Shown: positions 40,498-52,883, counted from the first letter of the stretch. The stretch: DNA of 64,000 nucleotides from Cyclobacteriaceae bacterium (GCA_958296015.1 CATQIH010000020.1:124001-188000), one strand, 5' to 3'. The notes: generated from the sequence alone by a model not told the origin. Numbers and translations: made by a program.

Positions 40498-41493
40498 CTA
40501 TACTTCCACAATCATTTTCCCCTGGTTTTTTCCAGAGAATAGGCCAAGAAATGCTTCAGGCAACCGGTCGAACCCTTTGATGATGGTTTCGGTAAACTTC
40601 AATTTGCCTTCTTTTACCCAGGTGCTCAGTTGCTGCAATCCTTCGGGAAAGCGATCCTGGTAGTTGCTAACAATAAAGCCTTTCATCAACACGCTACGGG
40701 TAAGCAGCATTGGCTGGATACGCGGCCCAACCGGTGTCTTTTCTGCATTGTATAATGAAATCTGTCCGCACAATGCAATACGTGCATGAAAGTTCAGGTT
40801 CATAATCACCGCATCGGATATTTCTCCTCCTACGTTGTCGAAGTATACATCCACACCATCAGGGCACGCTTTGGCTACGGCCGCTTTCATATCCTGATTA
40901 GTCTTGTAGTTGATGCCTTCATCGTACCCAAAATCTTTTTTTAAAGAAGCGATTTTTTCATCGGAACCGGCAATGCCTACCACATGGCAGCCTTGTATTT
41001 TGGCAATCTGCCCTACCACCAATCCTACAGCTCCTGCGGCACCTGATACCACTACTGTTTCACCTTTTTTTGGTTGACCGATATCCATTAGGCCAAAATA
41101 AGCGGTAAGCCCCGTCATACCCAGCACGCTCAGGTAATAGTGCAGAGGTATTTGACCGCCTTCTACTTTTCGCAGCCCTTTGGCTTTAATGATTGCTTCT
41201 GTTGCCCAGGGCAGGTCGCCCATGATCATATCACCTGCTTTGAACTGGTCGTCTTTGCTTTGTAATACCTCGGTTACTACGCCACCACGGATGGGCTTGC
41301 CCACTTCGTATGGCGGCACGTATGACTTTGTATCGTTCATACGACCACGCATATAAGGGTCTACAGAGAAGTATTTGCCCTTGACATGTATCTCGCCATC
41401 CTGAAGCGCGCCCAGAGATTTTTCTTCAATTTTGAAATTGTTCTGATCGGGTTCGCCTTCGGGCCTTGAAGCCAATATAACTTGCTTTGCCAT
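40498..41493 (-). CDS. NADP-dependent oxidoreductase (MDR, leukotriene B4 dehydrogenase-like)
   Basis: DPYMRGRMNDTKSY, VVSGAAGAVGLVVGQIAKIQGCHVVGIAGSDEK, VDVYFDNVGGEI. Confidence 0.93.
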   Translation of the reverse strand: MAKQVILASRPEGEPDQNNFKIEEKSLGALQDGEIHVKGKYFSVDPYMRGRMNDTKSYVPPYEVGKPIRGGVVTEVLQSKDDQFKAGDMIMGDLPWATEAIIKAKGLRKVEGGQIPLHYYLSVLGMTGLTAYFGLMDIGQPKKGETVVVSGAAGAVGLVVGQIAKIQGCHVVGIAGSDEKIASLKKDFGYDEGINYKTNQDMKAAVAKACPDGVDVYFDNVGGEISDAVIMNLNFHARIALCGQISLYNAEKTPVGPRIQPMLLTRSVLMKGFIVSNYQDRFPEGLQQLSTWVKEGKLKFTETIIKGFDRLPEAFLGLFSGKNQGKMIVEV

Positions 41494-41595
41494 GATTAAA
41501 GTTTGTTTACAGTAGACCTGTTCTTTACAAACAATAATCTACGGGATATATGTAAAGAGGTTTGTAGAACAAAGGGCTGGTCCTGTCTAATAACA

Positions 41596-42579
41596 TCAGG
41601 AAGCTGATTGCCACATGGTTTTTAGGGTTTGCAGATCGCGTTTCATACTGTCAAATACCACTTGTGGTTGCACAGACAAATTATCATTTCCTTTTTCTGC
41701 ACCACCCAGGTCGTATTCCATATGCAAACAAAAGGGCACTTGTATCTTGTATTTTTTCAAAAGGCTGAAATAAGCCGGAAAGTCTACCATTCCTTCACCG
41801 AGCGGTGTATTTTGCACCTGCCATTTTCCATCCTGCTTTGTCCATTTGAAATCTTTAATAACAACAGTTTTGATATAAGGATGAATCAGGCGAAGCCCGT
41901 TTTTCCACGATAAACCACCTTCTACGGTAGCATGGCGGATGTCATACTGCACACCCATATGCGTATGATCTGTCAGCTTAATCATATCCCACAACTCCCA
42001 GATAGAGGCACCCATGCGTTCTCCTGCATGGTTTTGATAACAACCTGTCAGAGATAGCTTTTTGTTGAGCTGAGACAATTTTTTCAATTGCTGCTGATAG
42101 TGTTTAATTGACTCCGGAATGCTTTTATCTTCCAGGTAGTTGTACCAATTCATACGGTAGTATTTTATTCCCAGTGGTGCAGCAGTTTCTAGTACTTTAA
42201 GATCAGTAGCATTTTCTGCACTTTCAATAGCAGTGGTCATCAGCAGCGGTTTGAGTCCTGCTGACTGTATAGCGCTGACAGCCTTAGGCAGGTCTGTTTC
42301 TACCCGTTCGGGAAGTACATGCCCGCCAGGCCTTACGGTCAGGTCTACACCATCAAACCCCATATCAGCGGCAGCCTGTGCCATCTCAGAGTAATTCAGA
42401 AATTGCAGGTGTTTGGAAAAGATATATATTTCCGGAGTGAAAGCTACTTCACCAGATAACGCTGCTTTATGCAAAGTAGATTTTTCATGATGCTCAAAAG
42501 ATGCAAAAGGCATGGCAGCACTCAAAAGTGCAGTTTGTCTGATAAAATTTCTTCGGTTTAGGGGATTGTCTGGCCTCAT
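41596..42579 (-). CDS. Sugar phosphate isomerase/epimerase (TIM barrel), Tat-like signal
   Basis: NRRNFIRQTALLSAAMPF leader; GFDGVDLTVRPGGHV...HMGVQYDIRHATVEGG; start at 42579 (MRPDNPLNRRNF). Confidence 0.87.
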   Translation of the reverse strand: MRPDNPLNRRNFIRQTALLSAAMPFASFEHHEKSTLHKAALSGEVAFTPEIYIFSKHLQFLNYSEMAQAAADMGFDGVDLTVRPGGHVLPERVETDLPKAVSAIQSAGLKPLLMTTAIESAENATDLKVLETAAPLGIKYYRMNWYNYLEDKSIPESIKHYQQQLKKLSQLNKKLSLTGCYQNHAGERMGASIWELWDMIKLTDHTHMGVQYDIRHATVEGGLSWKNGLRLIHPYIKTVVIKDFKWTKQDGKWQVQNTPLGEGMVDFPAYFSLLKKYKIQVPFCLHMEYDLGGAEKGNDNLSVQPQVVFDSMKRDLQTLKTMWQSAS

Positions 42580-42704
42580 ATAAGCAAATTTAGCAGATTG
42601 ATATTGTAATATAATAAAAAGAGGCATAAGCAAAAAAAGCCTGCATACGGCTGAAGGCTTTTTCAGAAATACACAGGCTACTGAATTTTTACTGCTCAAT
42701 TGCT

Positions 42705-44369
<1,665 letters not shown>

Positions 44370-44537
44370 CTAAGTCGGATCTCCGTTTTGCTGCTTCTGT
44401 ACTTCCATATCAACAATATAATAGCGGCTAAAAGTTTGTTTATGATACCCGTTTCGTCAGCATTGGGCTAAGTATATTGGTAAGGAAGATCATATAAGTC
44501 ACTTCTGCTAGTATGTTTCAGAAAAAGGCCATGCGCG

Positions 44538-45512
44538 CTACATCTTCCGATCAATGGTATAGCGTAAAAGTTGCAGTAGCGAATCCTTGTATGCAGAATC
44601 GGGATACGGTAGGATCAGTTGCTGCGCTTCTTCATAATACTGATGCATGGCACGGGTAGCATAGGCGATTCCGCCCGATATATTGACAAATTTGATGACT
44701 TCTGCTACCTTCTCTGGCTTGTTGCTCTGGTTTTTGATAATGTAGATAATTCTGCGCCGCTCTGTCCAGGATGCCTGCTGCAAGGCGTAAATCAGGGGCA
44801 GGGTTATCTTTTTTTCTTTGATATCAATGCCTACCGGCTTGCCAATTTTCGCATCGCCATAATCGAAGAGATCATCTTTGATCTGAAAGGCAATACCAAC
44901 TTTTTCTCCAAAAACACGCATGTTTTCTATGGCATCCGGACCAGCACCGTTAGAAGCCGCTCCAACGGCACAACACGAACTGATAAGAGAAGCTGTCTTC
45001 TGGCGGATGATCTCAAAATACACTTCCTCGGTGATGTCCAGCTTACGGGCTTTTTCTATTTGCAGCAGTTCTCCTTCACTCATTTCGCGCACAGCATTAG
45101 AAACGATTTGTAGCAGGTGGTAATCGCCATAATCTACCGATAGCAGCAGCCCTCTTGCCAGCAGGTAATTGCCTGCCAGCACGGCCACTTTATTTTTCCA
45201 CAAGGCATTCACAGAAAAAAAACCGCGGCGCATGTTGGAGTCGTCCACCACGTCATCGTGCACGAGGGTAGCGGTATGCAGTAGTTCTATAAGTGCAGCA
45301 CCCCGGTAAGTGGCTTCGGTGATCTGGCCCGTCATGCCAGCAGTGAGAAACACAAACATGGGTCGCAGTTGCTTGCCTTTCCGCTTCACAATAAAGCCCA
45401 TGATCTTATCGAGCAGCAGCACCCGGCTTTTCATAAACCCGCGAAACTTCTTGTTGAAGGTACCCATTTCTTCTTGAATGGGTGCTTGAATTTCTCGAAC
45501 TATTTGGCTCAT
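44538..45512 (-). CDS. Polyprenyl synthetase
   Basis: KGKQLRPMFVFLTAG, LLHTATLVHDDVVDDSNMRRG, FQIKDDLFDYGD. Confidence 0.95.
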   Translation of the reverse strand: MSQIVREIQAPIQEEMGTFNKKFRGFMKSRVLLLDKIMGFIVKRKGKQLRPMFVFLTAGMTGQITEATYRGAALIELLHTATLVHDDVVDDSNMRRGFFSVNALWKNKVAVLAGNYLLARGLLLSVDYGDYHLLQIVSNAVREMSEGELLQIEKARKLDITEEVYFEIIRQKTASLISSCCAVGAASNGAGPDAIENMRVFGEKVGIAFQIKDDLFDYGDAKIGKPVGIDIKEKKITLPLIYALQQASWTERRRIIYIIKNQSNKPEKVAEVIKFVNISGGIAYATRAMHQYYEEAQQLILPYPDSAYKDSLLQLLRYTIDRKM

Positions 45513-45597
45513 AGGTATAGCACAATATTACCATCTAAACGACCTAATCCAAAACAGAAATGCTTTTCGGGGATATTTTCCATCCTTTTTTTTTATA

Positions 45598-46524
45598 ATG
45601 GCCATTGAAGAGTATTTTAGTAGAAATTTTTGTAGCAGACTACACAACTCAACTTTTTCAACTATGGATATACTTAGAATTCGTTATCCGGAACCTATTC
45701 CATCCGTACACGACGACATGCCCATCAACTATGATATGCGTTACCTGCCCGACCACTCGCCAAAGCCGGTCATTGTTTTTGTACATGGCTTTAAAGGCTT
45801 CAAAGACTGGGGCTATTTCGACCTGATGGCTGATGGTTTTGCCGACGCAGGCTTCGTATTTATCAAGTTAAACCTTTCACACAACGGCACTACCACAGAC
45901 CAGCCAACAGAATTTGTAGACCTCGAAGCTTTTGGCAACAACAACTTCAGCAAAGAACTGGACGATATCGGTACCATCATCGATTATGTCAATGCACCTG
46001 ACTTTAGCCTTCCGGATACTGAATTTGACAGAAGCCGTATTTTTCTGGTAGGTCATAGCCGGGGTGGTTCGCTGGCTATTCTCAAAGCCAACGAAGACAT
46101 GCGGGTAAAGGCCCTTGTTACGCTGGCTGCCGTCACCAACCTGGAGAAACGCTGGCACAAATCCGTACTCTCCGAATGGAAAGAAGCCGGCGTGCATTAT
46201 GTAGAGAATACCCGCACCGGCCAGACCATGCCGCTGTACTATCAGATTGTAGACGATTATTTTCAACACCGCGACAGGCTGGATGTGGAGCAGGCCATCG
46301 GAAAGATCCATGTGCCATTTCTAGCTTTTCACGGATCATCCGACGAAACTGTGCCTGCCACTATGGTGTATGATATAGAAAAAAGTGGCCCTCATGCGCA
46401 GATAGAGCTAATCAAAGATGCAGGGCATACTTTCGGTGGCGGACATCCCTACCAGGAGCGTAAATTGCCAGTCGATGTGGCACACATTGTAGAAAAAAGT
46501 ATTGCGTTTTTTAAAACAGTATAA
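45598..46524 (+). CDS. Alpha/beta hydrolase
   Basis: PVIVFVHGFKGFKDWG, IFLVGHSRGGSLAI, FHGSSDETVPA. Confidence 0.93.
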   Translation: MAIEEYFSRNFCSRLHNSTFSTMDILRIRYPEPIPSVHDDMPINYDMRYLPDHSPKPVIVFVHGFKGFKDWGYFDLMADGFADAGFVFIKLNLSHNGTTTDQPTEFVDLEAFGNNNFSKELDDIGTIIDYVNAPDFSLPDTEFDRSRIFLVGHSRGGSLAILKANEDMRVKALVTLAAVTNLEKRWHKSVLSEWKEAGVHYVENTRTGQTMPLYYQIVDDYFQHRDRLDVEQAIGKIHVPFLAFHGSSDETVPATMVYDIEKSGPHAQIELIKDAGHTFGGGHPYQERKLPVDVAHIVEKSIAFFKTV

Positions 46525-46535
46525 CCAATCATAAT

Positions 46536-47282
46536 ATGTGGTATTACCCCCTAATTTTGCTATCTGTCTGGCTTTTACTTATGGTAAGCTCCTGCCAGGG
46601 CCCTTCGGAGGCGGAGCAAATCGTCAAAAAATCAGTCAATGCCCATGGCGGAGACCAGTATGCGCACGCGGCGATTGGCTTCAAATTTCGCGACAGGCAA
46701 TACCAGGCTATGCTCAACCAGGGACGTTTTCTGTACGAAAGCACTTTTCAAGACTCTACAGGCAATAATGTACACGATTCGCTCAGCAATAAAGGTTACA
46801 CCAGAATCGTGAATGGCCAGCAACAAAGCCTGTCAGAAAAAGACAGCATTGCCTTTGCCAATTCCCTTAATTCGGTGATCTATTTTGCCTTGCTTCCCTA
46901 CTTTCTGAATGATCCGGCTGCCAACAAAGAGTTGCTGGGCACCGATACCATTAAAGGCTTACCTTATTATGAGATCAAGGTTACTTTTGCAGAGAAAAAA
47001 GGTGGAAAGGATTTTCAGGATGAGTATGTCTACTGGATTCAGCATGATACCTTTACGATGGATTATTTTGCTTACAGCTATCATACCGAAGGAGGCGGCA
47101 CCCGCTTTCGGGAAGCATACAACACCAGGGGTGTCGATGGCATACGCTTCGCCGACTATATCAACTACGAAGCAACGGTCAAAGAATTTGCTTTGCAGGA
47201 TTACGACTCGCTGTTTGAAGCCGGACAGGTAAAGGAGTTTTCCAGCATCAAACTAGAACAGGTGACGGTAGAAAATATCTAG
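46536..47282 (+). CDS. DUF6503-like lipoprotein
   Basis: Lipobox-like LLLMVSSCQG; VNAHGGDQYAHAAIGFKFRDRQYQ; family assignment from memory. Confidence 0.65.
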   Translation: MWYYPLILLSVWLLLMVSSCQGPSEAEQIVKKSVNAHGGDQYAHAAIGFKFRDRQYQAMLNQGRFLYESTFQDSTGNNVHDSLSNKGYTRIVNGQQQSLSEKDSIAFANSLNSVIYFALLPYFLNDPAANKELLGTDTIKGLPYYEIKVTFAEKKGGKDFQDEYVYWIQHDTFTMDYFAYSYHTEGGGTRFREAYNTRGVDGIRFADYINYEATVKEFALQDYDSLFEAGQVKEFSSIKLEQVTVENI

Positions 47283-47300
47283 TGATTGCTGTTCAGCACA

Positions 47301-49679
47301 TCAGGGAGAAACGGAATGCATACTTAATATATCTTTGACGCTGCTCCACAGTTTCTGGTTGCCCTGCTCGTCGTCGTAATAGCCATAGCCGTATTTGTTG
47401 TAGCCATAATCGCGGTCAGAAGAATGCCTGAGTGCATTCAGCACGACAGATATGTTTTTTTTGGGGTGTGTCTTTTGTACCCTGTCCAGGGTTTTGACGA
47501 AAGTCCTTTTGGAATAATCTGCACGGAACACATAAATGGGCAGGTCCACCTTGTTAATGATCAGCGTACCATCTGTCACCAGTCCCGCCGGCGGGGTGTC
47601 TATGATCACAATATCATATAGTGCTTTCAACTCTTCCAGCATTCTGTCGAACTGCGGGTTTTCTATCAGTTCTGAGGGGTTGGGAGGAATTGGGCCTGCC
47701 GGGATATAGTCGTACCCTTCTCGTCCCGAACTGACGATGCATTCCTGCAACGTATATTCTCCTATCAGGCAGGTACTCACACCTTTCAGACTGTTTTCGT
47801 GGTCAAAGGCAATGTGTATCTTAGGTTTACGGAGGTCTACGTCAATCAGCACCACACGTTTGCCCGACATGGCCATAATGCATCCCAGGTTGGAAGCAAA
47901 AAACGTTTTACCTTCGGAGCTGATCGTAGAGGTGACAGAAAGCACTTTCCTATCGCCCTTTAGTCCCATAAATTGTATGTTGGTACGGATAGCCCTGAAA
48001 GCCTCACTGATAGATGATTTCAGGGACTGGTCGACAATCAGTTTACTTTTGCTGTTTTTGGATTGGGCATGATACGGTACAGAGCCTAGCACGGGTGCGG
48101 CAATCAAGCGTTCTAACTCGCTCTGGCTACTGATTTTGTTGTTAAGCATATAGCCTATCACCACAAAAAACAAGCTGATCATGAGTCCTGAGGCTACTCC
48201 GATGGCATGAATAGTGATACGCTCCGGAGCAATGGGTGCCTGTGGCACAGTAGCAGGCAACAGCACTACAAACTCTGTGACGGTGCCGGCTTTGGTAATC
48301 TCCAGTTCGTTTTTCTTCTGAATGAGCGACAAAAATATTTCCTCATACAGGCTATAGTACCGCTGGTTTTTGCCGTGCTCTGTTTCTTTGGAGGGCATCG
48401 TCACAAACGATTCTTCTATCTGTTGCTTTTTCCGGTCGATCTGCCTGATCTCCTGTGCCATTCCTTCAGCCTTGCTGTTCACCACTTCGCTGATCTCATC
48501 TTTGAGCAGACTAATCTGCTGATCTTTCCTCCTAACGGCAAATGTGTTAGCTTTATAAGAACTCAACATAAGTGCCCGTTCGTGTAGTAGCGTGTTTAGC
48601 TGATCTATGGTTTGCGATACTTCCGCAGGCAGCTCGGCTACTATAGCAGGTTCTACTATTTCCTGACCACTGTCAAGTTGCCTACCGAGTGCTTTCATGG
48701 CCTGCTGTAGGTTGCGCAGCTCATATTTCTGCGCATCCAGCTCTTCCATCATCGTGATGGTCTTCCCTATTTCAGATGCCAGGTCGTTGGTCTTGTTATC
48801 GATGGTAAAGTTCTCAAAATAGTTTTCGTATTTGGACAGCCGGTACTCAATGGTTTCGAGCTGCTCATCCAGAAAGGCCAGCTTCTGCTCTGTTGCCTGG
48901 TTCATTTTTTCCTGCGTATACTGCAGGTACACCGAGTCGATGACGTGCACCATGTCTTGCACCTTCTGCCTGTCATACCCCTGAAAGCTGATGCGGATGG
49001 TATTAGCATTGAAGTTCACAGGCTGCACAGTCATGTTGCTGCCCAGGTAATCCATCTGTGCATGTTGGCTGTTGACTACGAAATAGTACTGATTATCATC
49101 CTTCTCAGCTGTATAATCGTCTTGCGACACAATCATGGTAAACTGAGGCGTCGTAATCTCTTCCTCAAAACGATAGGTCTGAGAAAATCCGCCTTCTTCC
49201 GGTCCATAAGAAAGCCTGAACTGTTTGTTGTTAAGTATGTCTACATACACAGGCCGGTCGTAGAACGAAGGGTCCAGGACTTCACAGGCTACCGTAAACG
49301 GAGAGTTTCCATAACGTTCCTGAAACAAGAAACGCCCCTGCGCATAGTAGCTCACTCCCATGTTCAGGGCATTGATTACCCTGCTGAAAAACATATTGGA
49401 CTTCAGCAGTTCTATTTCGCCAGCAATATGGTCCAGGTTCTGGTTGGCTGTATTGAGTCCCAGGATGTTGGCTTCGCTCTTAATGTCTAGTTTGATAACC
49501 GAACCAGACTCGTACATCGGACGCGTATAACGCAGATACAGGTAAGCCAGTCCGTTGGTGAGCAGCATGATCAGGATGATCCAGAAAATACTTTTCCGGG
49601 CAACCATCAACATTTTATCAAAGTCGATGCTATCGCCTTTGTCTTCTGGTGTCTGGATGCTTGTATAATGACTGTTCAC
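47301..49679 (-). CDS. Polysaccharide biosynthesis tyrosine autokinase / chain-length determinant (Wzc-like)
   Basis: Wzz-like N-term, Walker A variant SVTSTISSEGKTFFASNLGCIMAMSGKRVVLIDVDLRKPKIH, C-term Tyr cluster DYGYNKYGYGYYDDE. Confidence 0.93.
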   Translation of the reverse strand: MNSHYTSIQTPEDKGDSIDFDKMLMVARKSIFWIILIMLLTNGLAYLYLRYTRPMYESGSVIKLDIKSEANILGLNTANQNLDHIAGEIELLKSNMFFSRVINALNMGVSYYAQGRFLFQERYGNSPFTVACEVLDPSFYDRPVYVDILNNKQFRLSYGPEEGGFSQTYRFEEEITTPQFTMIVSQDDYTAEKDDNQYYFVVNSQHAQMDYLGSNMTVQPVNFNANTIRISFQGYDRQKVQDMVHVIDSVYLQYTQEKMNQATEQKLAFLDEQLETIEYRLSKYENYFENFTIDNKTNDLASEIGKTITMMEELDAQKYELRNLQQAMKALGRQLDSGQEIVEPAIVAELPAEVSQTIDQLNTLLHERALMLSSYKANTFAVRRKDQQISLLKDEISEVVNSKAEGMAQEIRQIDRKKQQIEESFVTMPSKETEHGKNQRYYSLYEEIFLSLIQKKNELEITKAGTVTEFVVLLPATVPQAPIAPERITIHAIGVASGLMISLFFVVIGYMLNNKISSQSELERLIAAPVLGSVPYHAQSKNSKSKLIVDQSLKSSISEAFRAIRTNIQFMGLKGDRKVLSVTSTISSEGKTFFASNLGCIMAMSGKRVVLIDVDLRKPKIHIAFDHENSLKGVSTCLIGEYTLQECIVSSGREGYDYIPAGPIPPNPSELIENPQFDRMLEELKALYDIVIIDTPPAGLVTDGTLIINKVDLPIYVFRADYSKRTFVKTLDRVQKTHPKKNISVVLNALRHSSDRDYGYNKYGYGYYDDEQGNQKLWSSVKDILSMHSVSP

Positions 49680-49692
49680 CTTGATTATAAGT

Positions 49693-50502
49693 TTATTTCA
49701 GTTTAGGAATCAATAAGGCCAATGTTAGTAGGCTGGTAAACAGGCCAAGTATGGGTGTAATGTCTCTGATAGCTTCGGCTGTAATCTTTTGAACGGGTTC
49801 CACATAAATTACATCTCCCGGCAATACCTGCATAGACGATTGCTTCATACCTTCTATGGTAGTCAGGTTGATCAGGTGCACTTCAGGGTTGCTGCGGTCT
49901 CCCCTGATCAGCCGGATATTGTCTGCCCGTGCCTGCGTGGTCATGCCACCGGCAAGTGCCAGTATTTCCAGCAGGTTGGTGTTTTCATTTTCCAGCGGAA
50001 TCACCTGCCCGCCATTGGCACCCAGCACAACTACTCTTTTGTTGAGGTACTTTGTGGTCACAAACACATCTTCATAAAAAGCGGCATATTGCTCCTCAAG
50101 TATGCGGTTGAGCTGATAGATGGTCAGCCCTGTGGCTTTTATATCGCCCACCATCGGCAGCGTCACCATGCCACCTGATCTGATCAGAAACTGAGATTCC
50201 TCTCTGTTCTGTAAAGCAGCACCATTGGCTCCGCCCATTTCATTGATAATCTCGCGGTTAGGGTCTATGATCAGCTCCCCGCCGTTGGTATACACTTTCA
50301 GTTGGATGTAGTCGTTTTCCTGCAACACATAATTCCCATTGGCCTCTGCCACAGCCATGCCTACGCCTTCCGGCACCACCGAGATTTCCGTCTGAAACAT
50401 GATCCTGTTTTTATAGGCACTACAAGAACTTAGCAGCAGCAACAGGCACACGCCATATCCATATGTGCTTAGTTTTGATGAAAAGGCCAATGAGATAGTC
50501 AA
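49693..50502 (-). CDS. Polysaccharide export outer-membrane lipoprotein (Wza-like, SLBB)
   Basis: CSAYKNRIMFQTE, YVLQENDYIQLKVYTNGGELIIDPN, VTLPMVGDIKATGLTIYQLNRIL; likely alternative TTG start since the long ORF overlaps rfbC. Confidence 0.85.
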   Translation of the reverse strand: MTISLAFSSKLSTYGYGVCLLLLLSSCSAYKNRIMFQTEISVVPEGVGMAVAEANGNYVLQENDYIQLKVYTNGGELIIDPNREIINEMGGANGAALQNREESQFLIRSGGMVTLPMVGDIKATGLTIYQLNRILEEQYAAFYEDVFVTTKYLNKRVVVLGANGGQVIPLENENTNLLEILALAGGMTTQARADNIRLIRGDRSNPEVHLINLTTIEGMKQSSMQVLPGDVIYVEPVQKITAEAIRDITPILGLFTSLLTLALLIPKLK

Positions 50503-50512
50503 TACTGTTTGG

Positions 50513-51067
50513 TTAAAGTTGTTGATGAAACTGCTGCAACGTGGGCAATTCCAGGTCTTTCTCGGAGATAACAGGATCTGTAATGCCGTATTTTTCAAAT
50601 TCCCAGTCAATAGCCACTGCTGCATCATTCCAGATGATACCGGACTCTGATGGTTTGTTATACACGTTGGTACACATATAGCTAAATACGGTTTCTTCCA
50701 GGGCCAGAAATCCATGTGCAAATCCTTCCGGCACATAGAACATATTGTTTCGGGTACCATCCAGTACTACCTTAGCATATTTGCCAAACGTGGGTGAATC
50801 TTTTCTCAAGTCTACGGCTATATCCAGCACACTGCCGCTGCACACTTTCACCAGCTTTCCCTGGGCAAAGGGTGCTTTCTGCAAATGCAATCCGCGCAGC
50901 ACTCCTTTGATAGAGTAGGATTGATTGCTCTGCAAAAACGCACTGGTAATGCCTATTTCTTTAAATTTCTCGACGTGGTAAGTTTCCAGAAAATACCCGC
51001 GATCGTCTTTGAATGCTCTGGGAAAGATCTCTATCAATCCCTGAATACCTGTTTCTCTAATTTCCAT
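50513..51067 (-). CDS. rfbC: dTDP-4-dehydrorhamnose 3,5-epimerase
   Basis: FKDDRGYFLETYH, LRGLHLQKAPFAQGKLVKVCSGSVLDIAVDLRKDSPTFGKY, YVPEGFAHGFLAL. Confidence 0.95.
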   Translation of the reverse strand: MEIRETGIQGLIEIFPRAFKDDRGYFLETYHVEKFKEIGITSAFLQSNQSYSIKGVLRGLHLQKAPFAQGKLVKVCSGSVLDIAVDLRKDSPTFGKYAKVVLDGTRNNMFYVPEGFAHGFLALEETVFSYMCTNVYNKPSESGIIWNDAAVAIDWEFEKYGITDPVISEKDLELPTLQQFHQQL

Positions 51068-51088
51068 CGTATATTTGGTTAGGTGTCT

Positions 51089-51172
51089 GTAGGAAGTCCG
51101 AAGACGGGAGACCGAAGTCAGGAGACCGTAGACCGAAGAAAAGAGGCTTCTGACTTCCATCTCCCGACTTCC
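51089..51172. repeat. Purine/pyrimidine-biased imperfect inverted repeat upstream of rfbC
   Basis: aggaagtccgaagacgggagaccgaagtcagg ... cttctgacttccatctcccgacttcc. Confidence 0.6.
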
Positions 51173-51229
51173 AACTTTTGACTCATTTTATCTTGTTTTT
51201 AAATGCTACTATTATATTTATTGTGTCTT

Positions 51230-51320
51230 CTGGCTTCAATATAATATTGAAGCCAGCGAATACAAATCAAGTCTGAGACTTGACTTGTATTTGAAAGCTT
51301 CAGATAAAATCTGAAGCTAG
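51230..51320. repeat. Cluster of perfect palindromes (REP-like)
   Basis: ctggcttcaatat a atattgaagccag (51230-51256), caagtctgagacttg, agcttcagat aaa atctgaagct (51296-51318). Confidence 0.8.
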
Positions 51321-51358
51321 TTGAGGACTCCGGTCTTCCCTCTCCCTTCTTCCGACTT

Positions 51359-52468
51359 CTATTTCACTTCATCTACTGCCTCCAGATACTTGCGGATCAC
51401 GAGCTTTTCGTCAAAAAGCATTTCTACTCTTTTTCGTCCGTTGCGTCCCATTGCTGCCAGGGCATCGGGGCGCAAGGATAGTATTTGCTCCATTTTATCG
51501 GCCAGATCTGCGGCATTTCTCACCTCGCACAACAACCCATTGCTTCCGTCTTCTACCACATGGCGGCAACCCGGCACATTGGTGGCCACAATGGGTTTGC
51601 CCAGGCTGGCGGCTTCCAGCAGTGTTCTGGGCAGCCCCTCCCGGTAAGAAGGCAGCACCACACAATCTGCGGCATGGATGGCCGACTGCACATCGTCTGT
51701 TGTGCCCAAATATACAATCAACCCCTCGCTGACCCAGGATGACAGCAACGCCTCACTGATGCCTCTTTTGTGCCCGTTGGCTTTATCGCCTAATAGCTGA
51801 AAACAAGCTTTTACACCACGTTTGCGCAAGATTCTGATCGCATCGATGTATTCTACAATGCCTTTGTCATAAATGATGCGCGAAATAACCAGAAAGGTAA
51901 ATTCCTTATCAGGTAACCTGTGCGTGTACCGGGGCCGGAAGTCATCCAGGTTGATGCCCGAACCCGGAACGGCATCTGCAATCTGCCTGCGCACCAGTTT
52001 TTGTGTTATAAAAAGCTGGTAATCGTCTTCGTTCTGAAAAAACACCTTCTTGGGAAAACGAAAGGCAAGTTTATACAAAACTTTGGCAATTTCAGAAGAC
52101 AATCCTTTTTTAAGAAACACAGTACCCAACCCACACACGTTGTTGATAGACGGAATACCGAGCAGCGTAGCGGCCAGCGTTCCGTAGGTGTTGGGTTTCA
52201 CGGTATAGTGTAGCACCAGATCAGGCTTCAGTGCCTTATATGACTGGTATAGATGCCACACCAGCAAAGCATCTTTCACAGGATTCACACCACTGCTATC
52301 CATCTCTACGGCTCTAAATTCGTATCCCAGGTCTGTTAGCTTCCAGCTGTAGGTATCTTCCGGTGCTATAATTACGATCTGATGACCCTGATCGCGCAGC
52401 GCGCTGATAAGTCCCAGTCTGAAATTGTACACGTTCCAGGAAGAATTCAATACAATGGCAATCCTCAT
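51359..52468 (-). CDS. Glycosyltransferase family 4 protein
   Basis: FLVISRIIYDKGIVEYIDAIRIL, LPSYREGLPRTLLEAASLGKPIVATNVPGCRHVVEDGSNGLL. Confidence 0.94.
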   Translation of the reverse strand: MRIAIVLNSSWNVYNFRLGLISALRDQGHQIVIIAPEDTYSWKLTDLGYEFRAVEMDSSGVNPVKDALLVWHLYQSYKALKPDLVLHYTVKPNTYGTLAATLLGIPSINNVCGLGTVFLKKGLSSEIAKVLYKLAFRFPKKVFFQNEDDYQLFITQKLVRRQIADAVPGSGINLDDFRPRYTHRLPDKEFTFLVISRIIYDKGIVEYIDAIRILRKRGVKACFQLLGDKANGHKRGISEALLSSWVSEGLIVYLGTTDDVQSAIHAADCVVLPSYREGLPRTLLEAASLGKPIVATNVPGCRHVVEDGSNGLLCEVRNAADLADKMEQILSLRPDALAAMGRNGRKRVEMLFDEKLVIRKYLEAVDEVK

Positions 52469-52883
52469 ACATGCTTTTGGTTACACGCTAAATAGCAGAT
52501 GCTGGTAACAGCTCATATTCAATGGCGAAATATACTATTAAGCGCATGTATTACCATTCAAGGGCATACAGGTGGAGGCTGGGCAGGTGTAATTTTAAGG
52601 TATATTCTTGGAGAATGTCCGTTGTTGTACTGTAAGCCAGAAAACACTAGGGAAGTTACCAGACAAAAAGGCATCAATAATAACAAAGATATCTTTGCAT
52701 ACTGCTATTATAATCTTTAAAGATAAGCATGTATTTGCGTTAATACATGTGTAATAAAAGTGGCAAAAAAGAGCAATGTGTGTGCTTCCAACAGGCTCAA
52801 TGGTATCACACTGGCAGGCTCGCTTAACAGATAAAAGGATTTATTGTCCCATAAAGTACAAGGTGTGTTTTAAAGGTAATATG

